In this document: in pieces, positions 1 through 8,641 of the stretch
How positions within the stretch are numbered: the first letter of the stretch is position 1
Layout: the number at the start of each line of letters is the position of its first letter
From: an uncultured Lachnospiraceae bacterium
Lineage (GTDB): Bacteria; Bacillota; Clostridia; Lachnospirales; Lachnospiraceae
DNA: 64,000 nt
Assembly: GCA_902781895.1 (NCBI GenBank)
Contig: CACZLA010000003.1
Span: 21,401-85,400 of the forward strand
Direction of reading: 5' to 3'
Made by a program: the position numbers and the translations under genes
Notes under the pieces: model-generated
Database searches by the model: none
Told to the model about the DNA's origin: nothing
What the model saw: only the letters and a program-made list of their open reading frames with translations

Positions 1-186
1 AGAAATGTAGTCACCGGTGTTATTATGGCTCTCGGTGGCCCTATTGATATAGGCGGAATGCTGGCATTCTTTCCGCTCCATTATTATAACGGTGAAAAAG
101 GACGTAATCTTAAATGGCTTTTCTATTCGTTCTATCCTCTTCACCTGTTGCTGCTGGTGCTTATAAAGTATCTTATATTTATGTAG
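1..186 (+). CDS. TraX-like membrane protein, C-terminal part
   Basis: The reading frame is open from base 1 to a TAG at 184-186, giving 61 C-terminal residues; the start lies outside the window. The residues near the end ([14 protein letters not shown], then [12 protein letters not shown]) match the C-terminal pattern I know from TraX-family membrane proteins, which were named after F-pilin acetylation but occur widely on Firmicute chromosomes with unknown roles. The last 25 residues form a hydrophobic segment ending just before the stop. The next gene starts 15 bases downstream, so the two may share a transcript. The family call rests on a short tail only. Confidence 0.6.
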   Translation, partial: RNVVTGVIMALGGPIDIGGMLAFFPLHYYNGEKGRNLKWLFYSFYPLHLLLLVLIKYLIFM

Positions 187-201
187 TGGGAAGGTTTTCG
201 G

Positions 202-1866
202 ATGAGTATCTCGACTTACAGTTACAAAGAAATACAGGAGCTTATCAGGCAGATGCTGGGTATTTACGATCTCGTGCGTCTGGTTGATGCGAATGAGTGT
301 CGTGAACTGACCTTCACTCCGGATGGTAATATCATTCCCGCAGATTCCTGTTACAGTGTGTGGGATGCTGATCAGAGATGTGCCAACTGTTCGAGCTATA
401 AGGCATTTAAATCTCAAACCAGAGTTGAGAAGGAAGAGTATTTTGAGAATAAGAAGTATCATATTCTTTCAAATCCCATAGAGCTTATTCATGAAGACGG
501 AAGCAGGACAGAGTGTGTTATGGAATGCATAACCGTCAGTAATGAATCTGTGGTAATGGGACAGGGAGGAAATGGAGTTAAGGGAATGGACAGCCGTTCT
601 CTTCTTGATTCCCTGACCGGACTTTACAGTTGGGACGGATTTTATGAGAAAGCCAGAGATACTTTCCAGAATAGTCAGGATTCCGAGTGGGTTCTGATAA
701 TATATAACATAGTTCAGTTCAAGCTTATAAACGATCTTTTCGGAATCCCAAAGGGTGATGAGGTTCTGATGAAGGTGGCAAAGCTGTTAAAATCAAAGCT
801 TTCCGATGGTGAAATATGCGGAAGACTTCGAGGAGACCAGTTTGCCGTACTTATTCATAAGGACAATTTTGACGGACGGTTCGTTATATCTGCATCCAGA
901 GAACTGCCGGGACTTCTTCAGAGTTCACAGTATCATCTGCATATTCAGGCCGGAGTGTATTATGTTTCGGATAAAACCGCACCCATATCATCCATGTGTG
1001 ACAGGGCAAATATCGCGCTTTCCACAATAAGGGGTGAAACCAATATACATGTGGCTATATTTAATGAATCCATAATGGATAAAATGCTGCATGAGCAGTA
1101 TGTTATAAATGAATGTGAAAGAGCTATCCAGGCAGGAGAGTTCATGATGTATCTCCAGCCTCAGGTCCGGGAAGACGGACATATAGTAGGGGCAGAGGCT
1201 CTGGCAAGATGGGTAAGGTCGAACGGTGAGGTGGTTCCGCCCATGGAATTTATCGATATACTCGAACGTTCGGATCTGATAGTAAAGCTGGATACCTATA
1301 TATGGAAAATGGCTGCTAAGAAGCTGGCTGAGTGGAAGGACACGGATAAGAGTGAGCTGTACATTTCCGTGAATATATCTCCGAAGGACTTTTTCTATAT
1401 CGATGTTTATGAGTTTTTCGAAGGGCTGGTAAAGGGATATGATATAGACAAATCAAAGCTCAAGCTGGAGATAACGGAAACCATCATGATGAGAGACGCT
1501 CTGAAGCAGCTGGCTCTTGTAAATAAGCTTCATAATGAGGGCTTTGAGATAGAGATAGATGATTTCGGAAAGGGTTATTCCTCTCTGAGTCTGCTGAAGG
1601 ATATAAATGCAGATACTCTGAAGATCGATAAGGAATTCCTGAAGGAAACCGATAATGATAAGAAGAGTGAAAATATCCTGGGGTCTGTTATTGATATGTC
1701 AGACAGACTTTCTATGAAGGTTATCACTGAGGGAGTGGAGACGAAGAATCAGCTGGACAGACTGGTTAAGCTGGGGTGTCATACCTTCCAGGGATTTTAC
1801 TTTGCAAAGCCTATGCCGGTAGAAGATTTTGATGTTATATGGAAAGACAATAACGGAAGTCTTTGA
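202..1866 (+). CDS. GGDEF-EAL domain protein, probable c-di-GMP phosphodiesterase
   Basis: This 554-residue protein is predicted to be cytoplasmic; no membrane segment is seen. Residues 1-125 are an unassigned, possibly PAS-like domain with cysteines at 33, 50, 60 and 63. A GGDEF domain follows at about 130-290, with RGDQF (210-214) in place of GGDEF, so cyclase activity is unlikely. The EAL domain (about 300-550) keeps the catalytic set: EAL at 332-334, N391 in VNISP, E423 in LEITET, DDFG at 453-456, K474 and ITEGVET. From family knowledge this predicts hydrolysis of cyclic di-GMP, with the degenerate GGDEF acting as a sensor or regulatory domain (inference). GGGAAGG lies 7 bases before the ATG. 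The stop codon sits in the loop of a terminator hairpin. Confidence 0.88.
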   Translation: MSISTYSYKEIQELIRQMLGIYDLVRLVDANECRELTFTPDGNIIPADSCYSVWDADQRCANCSSYKAFKSQTRVEKEEYFENKKYHILSNPIELIHEDGSRTECVMECITVSNESVVMGQGGNGVKGMDSRSLLDSLTGLYSWDGFYEKARDTFQNSQDSEWVLIIYNIVQFKLINDLFGIPKGDEVLMKVAKLLKSKLSDGEICGRLRGDQFAVLIHKDNFDGRFVISASRELPGLLQSSQYHLHIQAGVYYVSDKTAPISSMCDRANIALSTIRGETNIHVAIFNESIMDKMLHEQYVINECERAIQAGEFMMYLQPQVREDGHIVGAEALARWVRSNGEVVPPMEFIDILERSDLIVKLDTYIWKMAAKKLAEWKDTDKSELYISVNISPKDFFYIDVYEFFEGLVKGYDIDKSKLKLEITETIMMRDALKQLALVNKLHNEGFEIEIDDFGKGYSSLSLLKDINADTLKIDKEFLKETDNDKKSENILGSVIDMSDRLSMKVITEGVETKNQLDRLVKLGCHTFQGFYFAKPMPVEDFDVIWKDNNGSL

Positions 1867-1879
1867 CTTCCGTTTTTTA
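1852..1879 (+). terminator. Rho-independent terminator
   Basis: An 8-bp perfect stem (AACGGAAG at 1852-1859, CTTCCGTT at 1867-1874) is followed by a T run. The loop contains the TGA stop of the GGDEF-EAL gene. Confidence 0.8.
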
Positions 1880-1943
1880 TATAATTTTTAAGCTTATTAA
1901 GAATTTTAAAATTTTTTATATTTTTTTTGCAACAGATAATAAA

Positions 1944-1961
1944 CTTTACGGCACTGTAAAG
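1944..1961. promoter_or_regulatory. Imperfect palindrome upstream of the sigma factor gene
   Basis: CTTTACGGCACTGTAAAG has seven of nine symmetric pairs (CTTTAC against GTAAAG) and lies 30 bases before the ECF sigma start. It could be an operator or an RNA hairpin in the leader. No clear -35/-10 pair was assigned. Confidence 0.3.
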
Positions 1962-1991
1962 ATATAAAACAAAGAAGTAAGGAGAAACGGG

Positions 1992-2564
1992 ATGGAAAAT
2001 GGTGAAAGGATTGTAGAGCTTGTCCGGCTGTCAAAGCTGGGAAATGCACATGCATTTTCAGAACTGTATGAAAGCATATACGTAGACCTGTATAAATATG
2101 CTCTTTATACCCTGGGAAATGCACAGGATGCGGAAAATGCAGTCAGCGACACGGTTCTCGATGCGTATGCGGGAATTGTAAGGCTCAGAGATGAGAAAGC
2201 ATTTCGAGGATGGATATTCAGGATCCTCAGTAACAAATGCAACCGCATTATCCGCGAATATGTTCAGAGAAGACAAAATCAGGCACAGTATCCGGTGGAA
2301 GATATGTCTCAGAGTGCATCCTACTCTGAAGGAAGCATAGAAAATGCCGAAAACAGAACCATGATACAAACTGCATTTACTGTGCTGAGCGAAGAGGAAA
2401 AACAGATAGTTTCGATGACTGTATTCGGAGGATATGACAGCCTTGAGATTGCCCAAATGATGAATCTGAACAGAAATACTGTGAGATCCAAATACAGCAG
2501 AGCCCTTACAAAAATGAAAAACTTCTTAAGTGCCGGAGGTGACATGTATGGACAACAGAGATAA
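1992..2564 (+). CDS. ECF-type RNA polymerase sigma factor
   Basis: A 190-residue sigma-70 family protein of ECF size. Region 2 lies at about 20-85 (LYKYALYTLGNAQDAENAVS, then AFRGWIFRILSNKCNRIIRE). Region 4 lies at about 125-180 (LSEEEKQIVSMTVFGGYDS, then NLNRNTVRSKYSRALTKM). It should direct RNA polymerase to a small regulon. AAGGAG precedes the ATG. The 3' end overlaps the start of the next gene by 17 bases, so the two are translationally coupled. That gene encodes a membrane-anchored protein with a cytoplasmic N-terminus, in the position usually held by an anti-sigma factor. The signal and target promoters cannot be told from the sequence. Confidence 0.88.
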   Translation: MENGERIVELVRLSKLGNAHAFSELYESIYVDLYKYALYTLGNAQDAENAVSDTVLDAYAGIVRLRDEKAFRGWIFRILSNKCNRIIREYVQRRQNQAQYPVEDMSQSASYSEGSIENAENRTMIQTAFTVLSEEEKQIVSMTVFGGYDSLEIAQMMNLNRNTVRSKYSRALTKMKNFLSAGGDMYGQQR

Positions 2565-4644
2565 TTTATTTGAACAGCAGATAAGATCAGGTGTGGAAAA
2601 TATACCTGAATCATTAAGACCTGAAAACATGGAAAGACGTCTGTCAGCTATGAGTCAGGATGAAAGATATAACAGAAGCCAGAGTACGGATATTCCCGAT
2701 GATGCAGAGTTTGAAAAGATCGCGTCAAAGAAAAAGAAGTCGGGAAAAAGAAAGGTAGTTCTTCCTATAGCGATCGCAGCATCAGTTCTGCTGGCTGCAG
2801 GAGTCGGAGCGTTCTTCCTTCTCAGGAAGAGCGGAGCAACGAAGGATACAGAGATCAAAGGCCTGGGAACTACTCCGGAACAGAATGCAGAGGAAGTTGA
2901 TTCTGACGAGAATTATAAAAAAGCATACAGACTTCTTAAGGATTACAAGAGAAATTATGTAGATGTAATGTATGATGTGGATTATGTTGAGGAAGCTGAT
3001 GCCGAATCCGAAGCCGGTGGAGAAACCTTAAAAGCAATGAATAGTGCCGGGGCAACCGAAGCTTCAAGAGAAGCTTCCACAGGTAACGAAGATTACACAG
3101 ATACAAATGTCAGAACAGAAGGCGTAAGCGAAGCAGATATAATAAAGACCGATGGAAAGTATATATATGCTTATGAAGAAGAGACCGAGCATATCATCAT
3201 TTATAGCGTTGATAATGGCGAGGTATCAAAGATCGGTACGGCAAATGTTCTCGAGGATGATTTCTACTTCGAAGATATGTATATAAACGGCGACAAGCTT
3301 ATCCTCATGGGAGTTTATGATAATAACAGATACAGCTACAGAAACAATGAAACCTGCATATCTATATATGATATCAGCGACAGAACAAATCCTAAGCTTG
3401 ATAAGAGAATAAAGCAGGATGGTTACTATAATTCCTCAAGAATGGTAGGAAGTGTACTTTATACATTTTCAAGAAAGAGCTTTGACCTTGATAAGATCAA
3501 AAAGAGAAAATACGAGAGCTATATCCCTGAGGTTGATGGCGAGGTTATGGCAAACAGCGAGCTGATAGTTCAGGAAGATTCATACACGGATACATTTATA
3601 GTAGTTTCATCAGTTGATGTAAATGAGGCAAAGGTTATTGATAAGATGGCTATCCTCGGAGGATCTGATACATTATATGTAAGCAGCGAAAACATCTACC
3701 TGGCAGACAGAACCTACAACTGGGATTCCTTCGGTTATGACGATGATACAAGACTTGTAAAGATATCCTACAGTGATGGTGATTTCAAGTATGAAGCAGA
3801 GGGAGATTTCCCCGGATATCTGAATGATGATTACAGCATCGATGAGTATGAAGGAAATGTAAGAATAGTTTCTTCTTACAGAGACAGCGACTATACACAG
3901 TATAACGGTCTGTTTATTCTGGATGAGAACCTGAAGCAGAGAAGCGTTATCAAGAAGCTGGCAGAGGGTGAGACCATCCGTTCGGCAAGATTCATGGGTA
4001 AAGCTGCATACTTTGTAACCTTCAGAAATATGGATCCTCTCTTTGCAGTAGATCTTTCGGATCCTGATAATCCGAGAGTTACAGATTACCTGAAGATCCC
4101 CGGATTTTCAGCTTACATGCATCCTTATGGAGACAATCTGCTTCTGGGAATCGGATATGATTTTACAACCGAGAATCAGCTGGGTGGTTCCATAAAGCTT
4201 TCAATGTTTGATGTCAGCGATCCATTTGATATAAAGGAGCTTGATACAAAGATTCTTTATAACTACAACAGTGCTTCGGTTTTAAATGACAGAAGAGCGT
4301 TCATGTTCAATGAAAAGGACGGAACCTTCGGATTCTCAACAGGTGCTATGTGGGTCTACTATGATGATGATGCTGAATGGTACGAAGAATACTACGGAGA
4401 CGAGTACACTGACTGGGCAGACAATGTAGACTTTGATACAGAGGGACTTTACTACGAAGTATATGACTACGATGAGAATAAAGGATTTGAGTGTAAGATG
4501 GATGAAAAACTGGAAGGACTTTACAGCTCAGTCCTGGGAACAAGAGGAATCGTTATCGGAGATTATCTCTATGTGATCCAGTCCGGAAATGGTATCAAAT
4601 CATATGACACCGAAAACTACAAACTGTATGACGAGTGCGATTAA
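2548..4644 (+). CDS. Membrane-anchored beta-propeller protein, candidate anti-sigma factor
   Basis: The start chosen is the ATG at 2548, seven bases after GGAGGT; an in-frame GTG at 2530 lacks this spacing. The product has 698 residues. A charged cytoplasmic N-terminus (1-69, with IPESLRPENMERRL) is followed by one membrane helix at about 70-92. After an acidic linker comes a large extracellular domain with repeated blades typical of the secreted beta-propeller family (for example EGVSEADIIKTDGKYIYAY, and repeated YDISD, FDVSD and VDLSD turns). The overlap with the ECF sigma gene and the topology suggest that the short cytoplasmic part holds the sigma factor and the propeller senses something outside the cell. 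That role is inference; no known anti-sigma domain was recognised. Confidence 0.78.
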   Translation: MDNRDNLFEQQIRSGVENIPESLRPENMERRLSAMSQDERYNRSQSTDIPDDAEFEKIASKKKKSGKRKVVLPIAIAASVLLAAGVGAFFLLRKSGATKDTEIKGLGTTPEQNAEEVDSDENYKKAYRLLKDYKRNYVDVMYDVDYVEEADAESEAGGETLKAMNSAGATEASREASTGNEDYTDTNVRTEGVSEADIIKTDGKYIYAYEEETEHIIIYSVDNGEVSKIGTANVLEDDFYFEDMYINGDKLILMGVYDNNRYSYRNNETCISIYDISDRTNPKLDKRIKQDGYYNSSRMVGSVLYTFSRKSFDLDKIKKRKYESYIPEVDGEVMANSELIVQEDSYTDTFIVVSSVDVNEAKVIDKMAILGGSDTLYVSSENIYLADRTYNWDSFGYDDDTRLVKISYSDGDFKYEAEGDFPGYLNDDYSIDEYEGNVRIVSSYRDSDYTQYNGLFILDENLKQRSVIKKLAEGETIRSARFMGKAAYFVTFRNMDPLFAVDLSDPDNPRVTDYLKIPGFSAYMHPYGDNLLLGIGYDFTTENQLGGSIKLSMFDVSDPFDIKELDTKILYNYNSASVLNDRRAFMFNEKDGTFGFSTGAMWVYYDDDAEWYEEYYGDEYTDWADNVDFDTEGLYYEVYDYDENKGFECKMDEKLEGLYSSVLGTRGIVIGDYLYVIQSGNGIKSYDTENYKLYDECD

Positions 4645-4741
4645 AAGGAATTGATGAAAGGAATAAAATATTGTGAAAAATTGAACAAGAAACGTGTTGG
4701 TTTTTAAGTCAATTTTCACGAAATTGCAACTCGTACTTACG

Positions 4742-4780
4742 TTACCCCCGCTACTGTGTTAATATAAGTAGTGGGGGTAA
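4742..4780. promoter_or_regulatory. Inverted repeat around the CarD gene promoter
   Basis: TTACCCCCGCTACT (4742-4755) and AGTAGTGGGGGTAA (4767-4780) are complementary over 14 bases with one G-T pair. A possible promoter, TTACGT (4737-4742) and TAATAT (4760-4765) with a 17-base spacer, places the -10 in the loop. The repeat could be an operator or the foot of a hairpin at the 5' end of the transcript. Confidence 0.5.
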
Positions 4781-4807
4781 TCCATAAAATCAGAGGTGCG
4801 TTTGGGG

Positions 4808-5308
4808 ATGTTTAATATAGGTGATTTTATTATTTACGGTAACAACGGTGTCTGCAAGATAACCAATGTAGGACCGATGAAAATGCCCGGAGTTCCCAAG
4901 GACAGACTTTATTACACAATGGTACCATGTTATATCAGAGATAGCGAAATTTTTACCCCCATCGATAATGAAAGAGTGGTAATGCGTAAGGTCATGTCCA
5001 AGGATGAGGCAGAGGATTTCATTCAGAGTATTTCCGAAATAAAAGAGCTTGAAATTATTGAAGAGAAAAAACGTGAACTTGAATACAAACAGGCAGTTCT
5101 CACCTGTGAGCCGGAGATTCTGGTAAGTCTGATCAAGACTATTCACACAAGGATGGAAGATCGTATAGCAGTGGGAAAAAAGGTTACCTCATCTGATTCG
5201 AAATACTTCCATATAGCAGAAGAAAGTTTGTGCGGAGAACTTGCTATTTCGTTGGAAATGGATAAGGATGAAGTCAGGGACTACATAAAAGAAAAGGTTG
5301 AGTTTTAG
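4808..5308 (+). CDS. CarD/CdnL-family transcription regulator
   Basis: A 166-residue protein whose first 60 residues (FNIGDFIIYGNNGVCKIT, then YYTMVP and IFTPIDN) form the Tudor-like RNA-polymerase-interaction domain of CarD/CdnL/TRCF proteins. The rest is helical, with the pattern expected of the C-terminal DNA-contacting part. Family members bind the RNA polymerase beta subunit and stabilise open complexes. The ATG at 4808 is preferred because AGAGGTG lies 9 bases before it and family members start at this point; an in-frame GTG at 4796 overlaps that site. The gene stands alone between a marked inverted repeat and a strong terminator. Confidence 0.85.
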   Translation: MFNIGDFIIYGNNGVCKITNVGPMKMPGVPKDRLYYTMVPCYIRDSEIFTPIDNERVVMRKVMSKDEAEDFIQSISEIKELEIIEEKKRELEYKQAVLTCEPEILVSLIKTIHTRMEDRIAVGKKVTSSDSKYFHIAEESLCGELAISLEMDKDEVRDYIKEKVEF

Positions 5309-5314
5309 CGAAAG

Positions 5315-5341
5315 ACCGATGGCGGATGCCATCGGTTTTTT
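5315..5341 (+). terminator. Rho-independent terminator
   Basis: A 9-bp perfect stem ACCGATGGC/GCCATCGGT with a GGAT tetraloop is followed by seven T. It ends the CarD transcript. Confidence 0.9.
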
Positions 5342-5368
5342 GCTGTTTTCGGGGATATAGTGTATACT
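5340..5368 (+). promoter_or_regulatory. Probable promoter of the rRNA methyltransferase gene
   Basis: TTGCTG (5340-5345) and TATACT (5363-5368) are separated by 17 bases. The -35 abuts the T run of the preceding terminator. Confidence 0.5.
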
Positions 5369-5375
5369 GAATACA

Positions 5376-5466
5376 TGATGTCATTCTGAGCGTGAAGAAA
5401 CGCGTGATGTCATTCTGAGCGTGAAGAAACGCTTGATGTCATTCTGAGCGAAGCGAAGAATCTGAT
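5376..5466 (+). repeat. TGTCATTCTGAGCG element, three tandem copies
   Basis: Three copies starting at 5376, 5405 and 5434 (29-bp period) begin TGATGTCATTCTGAGCG. The first two end GTGAAGAAACGC; the third ends AAGCGAAGAATCT. The last copy stops 15 bases before the start codon of the rRNA methyltransferase. Single copies of the same element occur at 12566, 15631, 33013 and 41303. Confidence 0.85.
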
Positions 5467-5481
5467 TTAGCAGGTAGAGAT

Positions 5482-7020
5482 ATGGAAAAAAATGATATTT
5501 ATGAAATAACTATAGAAGATATGTCCGATGAGGGGCTTGGAATAGGGCATGCAGATGGTATGGTTGTATTTACCAAGGACACGGTTGTGGGAGATATGGC
5601 CGAGATAAAGATAGTCAAGGTAAAGAAAAACTATGCCTTCGGACGGCTTGAGAAGCTGACGGAACCATCGCCCTTCAGAGTTGAACCTGAGTGCCCTGTG
5701 GCCAGACAGTGCGGCGGCTGCACCCTTCAGCATATCAGTTATGAGAAGGAACTTGAACTGAAGAAAAACAGAGTCATGAACTGCCTGAAAAGGATAGGCG
5801 GCATAGAGTCCCCTGAAAACTATTTTGAAGAAGCAGTCGGTATGGAAAAACCGGAACGCTATAGAAATAAGATGCAGTTCCCTGTGGGAGACAGAAGACG
5901 CGGAGGTGTAGTGGGAAAAGGAGAAAAGGACTGGAATGTATTTAGCTGCTCTACCTCTACAGTGCTGGGTTTCTATGCAGGCAGAACCCATAATATTGTT
6001 CCTCTGGAAGACTGCGGTACAGGTCATGAGGTTAACAGCTATGTGATAAGAGCCGTGTGTAAATGGGCAGATAAATATCAGGTGAGTATATATAATGAAA
6101 ATACCGGGGAAGGTCTGCTGAGACATGTGCTCACAAGAGTCGGTTTTTCTACCGGAGAGCTTATGATATGTCTCGTTGCTGCAAACAGAAAGGTTCCTGA
6201 GATGGACAAGCTTGTCATCATGGTAAAAAAGGAGCTGGACAGATATAACGAGAGTAAAGGCTTTAAGATAAATGATGAGAACAGTGGGATGTCAAATTAT
6301 AAAAGGAATCCCGAGTATATAAAACTGAAGTCTCTGGTGCTGAATATCAATTATGAAAATACAAATAGGATACTGGGCAGAAAGACCATGCTAATAAACG
6401 GATATGATTATATATCTGATTATATAGACGGTGTGAAGTTTCATATTTCCGCAGAGTCCTTCTATCAGGTAAATCCCCTTCAGACTGAAAAGCTTTATGC
6501 CAAAGCGGTGGAATATGCAGGACTTACGGGGAAAGAAAATGTCTGGGATATGTATTCGGGTATCGGAACTATTTCCCTTATCATGGCAAAGAAGGCAAAG
6601 AAGGTTTACGGAGTTGAGATAGTTCCGAAGGCCATAGATAATGCGCGGGAAAACGCCCAGATAAATGGTATAGATAACGCCGAGTTTTTCGTAGGAAAAG
6701 CAGAGGAGGTTGTTCCCAAGTGGGTTCAGGAGCAGACTGAAAAATATGAGTCTGCTGACGGTGCATCCGGCAATGCAGAGAATCTGATAGATGTAGTTGT
6801 GGTTGACCCGCCTCGAAAGGGCTGCGATGAAAAGCTGCTTGAGACCATAGCTCTGATGCAGCCGAAGAGGCTGGTGTATGTATCCTGCGATCCGGCCACC
6901 CTGTCCAGAGATATAAAGATACTTTCGGAGAAGGGATTCAAACTGATAAAATACAGTGTATATGATCAGTTCTGCCGAAGCATGCATGTGGAGACCGTTG
7001 CGCTGATCGAACGAGTCTAA
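5482..7020 (+). CDS. 23S rRNA (uracil-5-)-methyltransferase, RlmD/TrmA family
   Basis: A 512-residue SAM-dependent RNA methyltransferase. An N-terminal TRAM domain (1-60) is followed by an iron-sulfur site CPVARQCGGC (C71, C77, C80), with the fourth cysteine probably that in PLEDCGTGHEV. The Rossmann methyltransferase domain shows NVWDMYSGIGTISL and VVVDPPRKGC. The catalytic cysteine is C469 in YVSCDPATLSRD. The family forms m5U in 23S rRNA; Firmicutes often carry several paralogs, so the exact position methylated is not assigned. The gene has its own likely promoter and a leader filled by three copies of a dispersed repeat. AGGTAG is a weak ribosome site 6 bases before the ATG. Confidence 0.85.
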   Translation: MEKNDIYEITIEDMSDEGLGIGHADGMVVFTKDTVVGDMAEIKIVKVKKNYAFGRLEKLTEPSPFRVEPECPVARQCGGCTLQHISYEKELELKKNRVMNCLKRIGGIESPENYFEEAVGMEKPERYRNKMQFPVGDRRRGGVVGKGEKDWNVFSCSTSTVLGFYAGRTHNIVPLEDCGTGHEVNSYVIRAVCKWADKYQVSIYNENTGEGLLRHVLTRVGFSTGELMICLVAANRKVPEMDKLVIMVKKELDRYNESKGFKINDENSGMSNYKRNPEYIKLKSLVLNINYENTNRILGRKTMLINGYDYISDYIDGVKFHISAESFYQVNPLQTEKLYAKAVEYAGLTGKENVWDMYSGIGTISLIMAKKAKKVYGVEIVPKAIDNARENAQINGIDNAEFFVGKAEEVVPKWVQEQTEKYESADGASGNAENLIDVVVVDPPRKGCDEKLLETIALMQPKRLVYVSCDPATLSRDIKILSEKGFKLIKYSVYDQFCRSMHVETVALIERV

Positions 7021-7040
7021 ATTCAAAGGATTACGCTTTT

Positions 7041-7568
7041 TTATTTCGCGGTGACCTGTCCTTTGCGATAACGGCCGAAGAAGATACCGTCGTCAACATA
7101 TTTATCCGTCTGAGAAACCCACATCGGGAATTCTCCTGTTGCTACAGCTGTCTGTCCGTTCAGCATTCCGGTATGGAAGGACAGATGCCTGTATTGGCGG
7201 AGCACCAGTTCCATACGTGTATAGATGCAGTTTTCCGGCTTTTCATATAGCATATCATCAGTTAGTGAATCCAGATATTCCATTGTTTTCTTCTCTATTT
7301 GATCCAGGTAAGATAGGAGATCTTCGTCCGATAAAACAACACTTGTCGGATTGTCGGGATTATCCATTCCATCCTCGTGAAAGGAAGGCTCCTCATAAAC
7401 ATATGGATTGATAAACCATTTATCGGCTGAGTGAAGGGCGTGATAGGCCCATCTCCAACATGGAGCTCCGCAACAAAGTGCGTTTCTGTCATAGGTTTGT
7501 ATGGAGGTGCGGATATTTAAGAAGTTTGGTTTTACAGTGTCTTTAATGATCATACATAATTCGTTCAT
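7041..7568 (-). CDS. DinB-superfamily metal-binding protein
   Basis: A 175-residue four-helix protein. H43 and H46 (YHALHSADKWF) and H128 and H132 (RHLSFHTGMLNG) match the histidine pattern that binds a divalent metal in the DinB/YfiT fold, whose members include thiol-dependent transferases and many proteins of unknown activity. The start at 7568 is chosen because AAGGAGG lies 7 bases upstream; an in-frame ATG six codons earlier lies before that site. The gene is transcribed away from a LysR gene, with a palindrome between them, so it is a likely target of that regulator. Substrate unknown. Confidence 0.7.
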   Translation of the reverse strand: MNELCMIIKDTVKPNFLNIRTSIQTYDRNALCCGAPCWRWAYHALHSADKWFINPYVYEEPSFHEDGMDNPDNPTSVVLSDEDLLSYLDQIEKKTMEYLDSLTDDMLYEKPENCIYTRMELVLRQYRHLSFHTGMLNGQTAVATGEFPMWVSQTDKYVDDGIFFGRYRKGQVTAK

Positions 7569-7654
7569 AAGAAATCCTCCTTGCATTTGATTGATTGTGA
7601 TTGTATAATAACACCAAAAATAGTATCAGTAAAATTGAAATAAGTGAAAATATA

Positions 7655-7671
7655 GTTCAATAATATTGAAC
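7655..7671. promoter_or_regulatory. Palindromic candidate LysR operator
   Basis: GTTCAATAATATTGAAC is a perfect 17-base palindrome around a central A, and it contains the T-N11-A pattern typical of LysR sites. It lies in the 145-base gap between the divergent DinB-like and LysR genes, 43 bases before the LysR start. A further ATTGAA half-site lies at about 7634. Confidence 0.6.
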
Positions 7672-7713
7672 ATGAGGAAAGGGGATACTTTTTTCTTTGT
7701 ATGGTGAACCGGT

Positions 7714-8592
7714 ATGACAATTACGCAGTTAAGTACATTTTTAAAAATCACGGAATTGAATAGCTTTTCGGCTGCCGCCGATAGTCTGGGGTATGCACAG
7801 TCCACAGTTACAACACAGATCAAGCAGCTTGAGGATGAGTTGGGCTGCGTGTTGTTCGAACGTCTGGGAAAAACAATCTCATTAACATCGTCAGGGGAAA
7901 GGCTGATAGCATACGCTGAAAAAATGCTTCAGCTGGAACGGGAGATAAGACTTGATGTGACGGATGAAGAAAACCCTGCGGGAGTTTTGAAACTGGGTGT
8001 ATCGGAGTCGCTCTGTATAAGCCGATTCCCGCAGATCCTGATGGAATTTAATAAAAATAATCCGCGGACTGAGATCAGAATACAGTTTGTTACACATGAA
8101 AGTATCCCGGATCTTCTGCAAAAGGGAGAACTTGATATGGTTTATACACTTAACCCGCTCATTGAGGATGAGAGGATCAAGTGTCTGCACAAGAAACGGG
8201 AGCATCTGGGCTTCTATGTTTCACCCGGTCATCCTATGGCCGGTAAAACCATTAGGGAAAAAGATTTGAAGGATGTGCCTCTTCTGCTGACCGGACATAA
8301 CTGTAATTTCCGACATATGCTGGTTTCTGATCTTGAGGGAAATGGCATCTCGCCGAATATTGTACTTGAAACGAGCAGTAAAGAAGTTCTGAAACAATTT
8401 GCAAAGGGTGGATTCGGAGTAGCCTTCATACCGGAAATGGCGGCAGAAAAAGAAATAAAGGATGGTAAACTAAAGCCCCTTGCCTGGAAAGGAAAGGATT
8501 TTCCTGTTTATTCACAGCTATTGATCCATAAGGATAAACATCAGAACAAAGCAATCGGTCGTTTGGTTGATCATATCAGGCAGTTGGGATAG
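7714..8592 (+). CDS. LysR-family transcriptional regulator
   Basis: A 292-residue protein with the family's standard size and layout. A winged helix-turn-helix occupies 1-60 (LSTFLKITELNSFSAAADSL, then AQSTVTTQIKQLEDELG and LFERLGKTISLTSSGE). A substrate-binding-like effector domain runs from about 88 to 290. It should bind as a tetramer and usually controls a divergent neighbour, here the DinB-like gene. The perfect palindrome at 7655 supports this. The ribosome site (GGTGAACCGG) is weak. The effector cannot be predicted. Confidence 0.9.
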   Translation: MTITQLSTFLKITELNSFSAAADSLGYAQSTVTTQIKQLEDELGCVLFERLGKTISLTSSGERLIAYAEKMLQLEREIRLDVTDEENPAGVLKLGVSESLCISRFPQILMEFNKNNPRTEIRIQFVTHESIPDLLQKGELDMVYTLNPLIEDERIKCLHKKREHLGFYVSPGHPMAGKTIREKDLKDVPLLLTGHNCNFRHMLVSDLEGNGISPNIVLETSSKEVLKQFAKGGFGVAFIPEMAAEKEIKDGKLKPLAWKGKDFPVYSQLLIHKDKHQNKAIGRLVDHIRQLG

Positions 8593-8641
8593 ATCAGATT
8601 TTTGGTTAAACGAAAATTAAAAGAACGAAAAGGAGATTATT

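Noticed and set aside
2530-2547. GTG start for the beta-propeller protein
   Set aside because: It precedes and partly contains the GGAGGT site that serves the ATG at 2548.
4673-4719. Terminator after the beta-propeller gene
   Set aside because: GTGAAAAATTGA and TCAATTTTCAC pair imperfectly, with a 24-base loop, low GC and no T run.
5467-6126. - strand frame of 219 codons
   Set aside because: Lies wholly antisense to the 23S rRNA methyltransferase gene and shows no family pattern.
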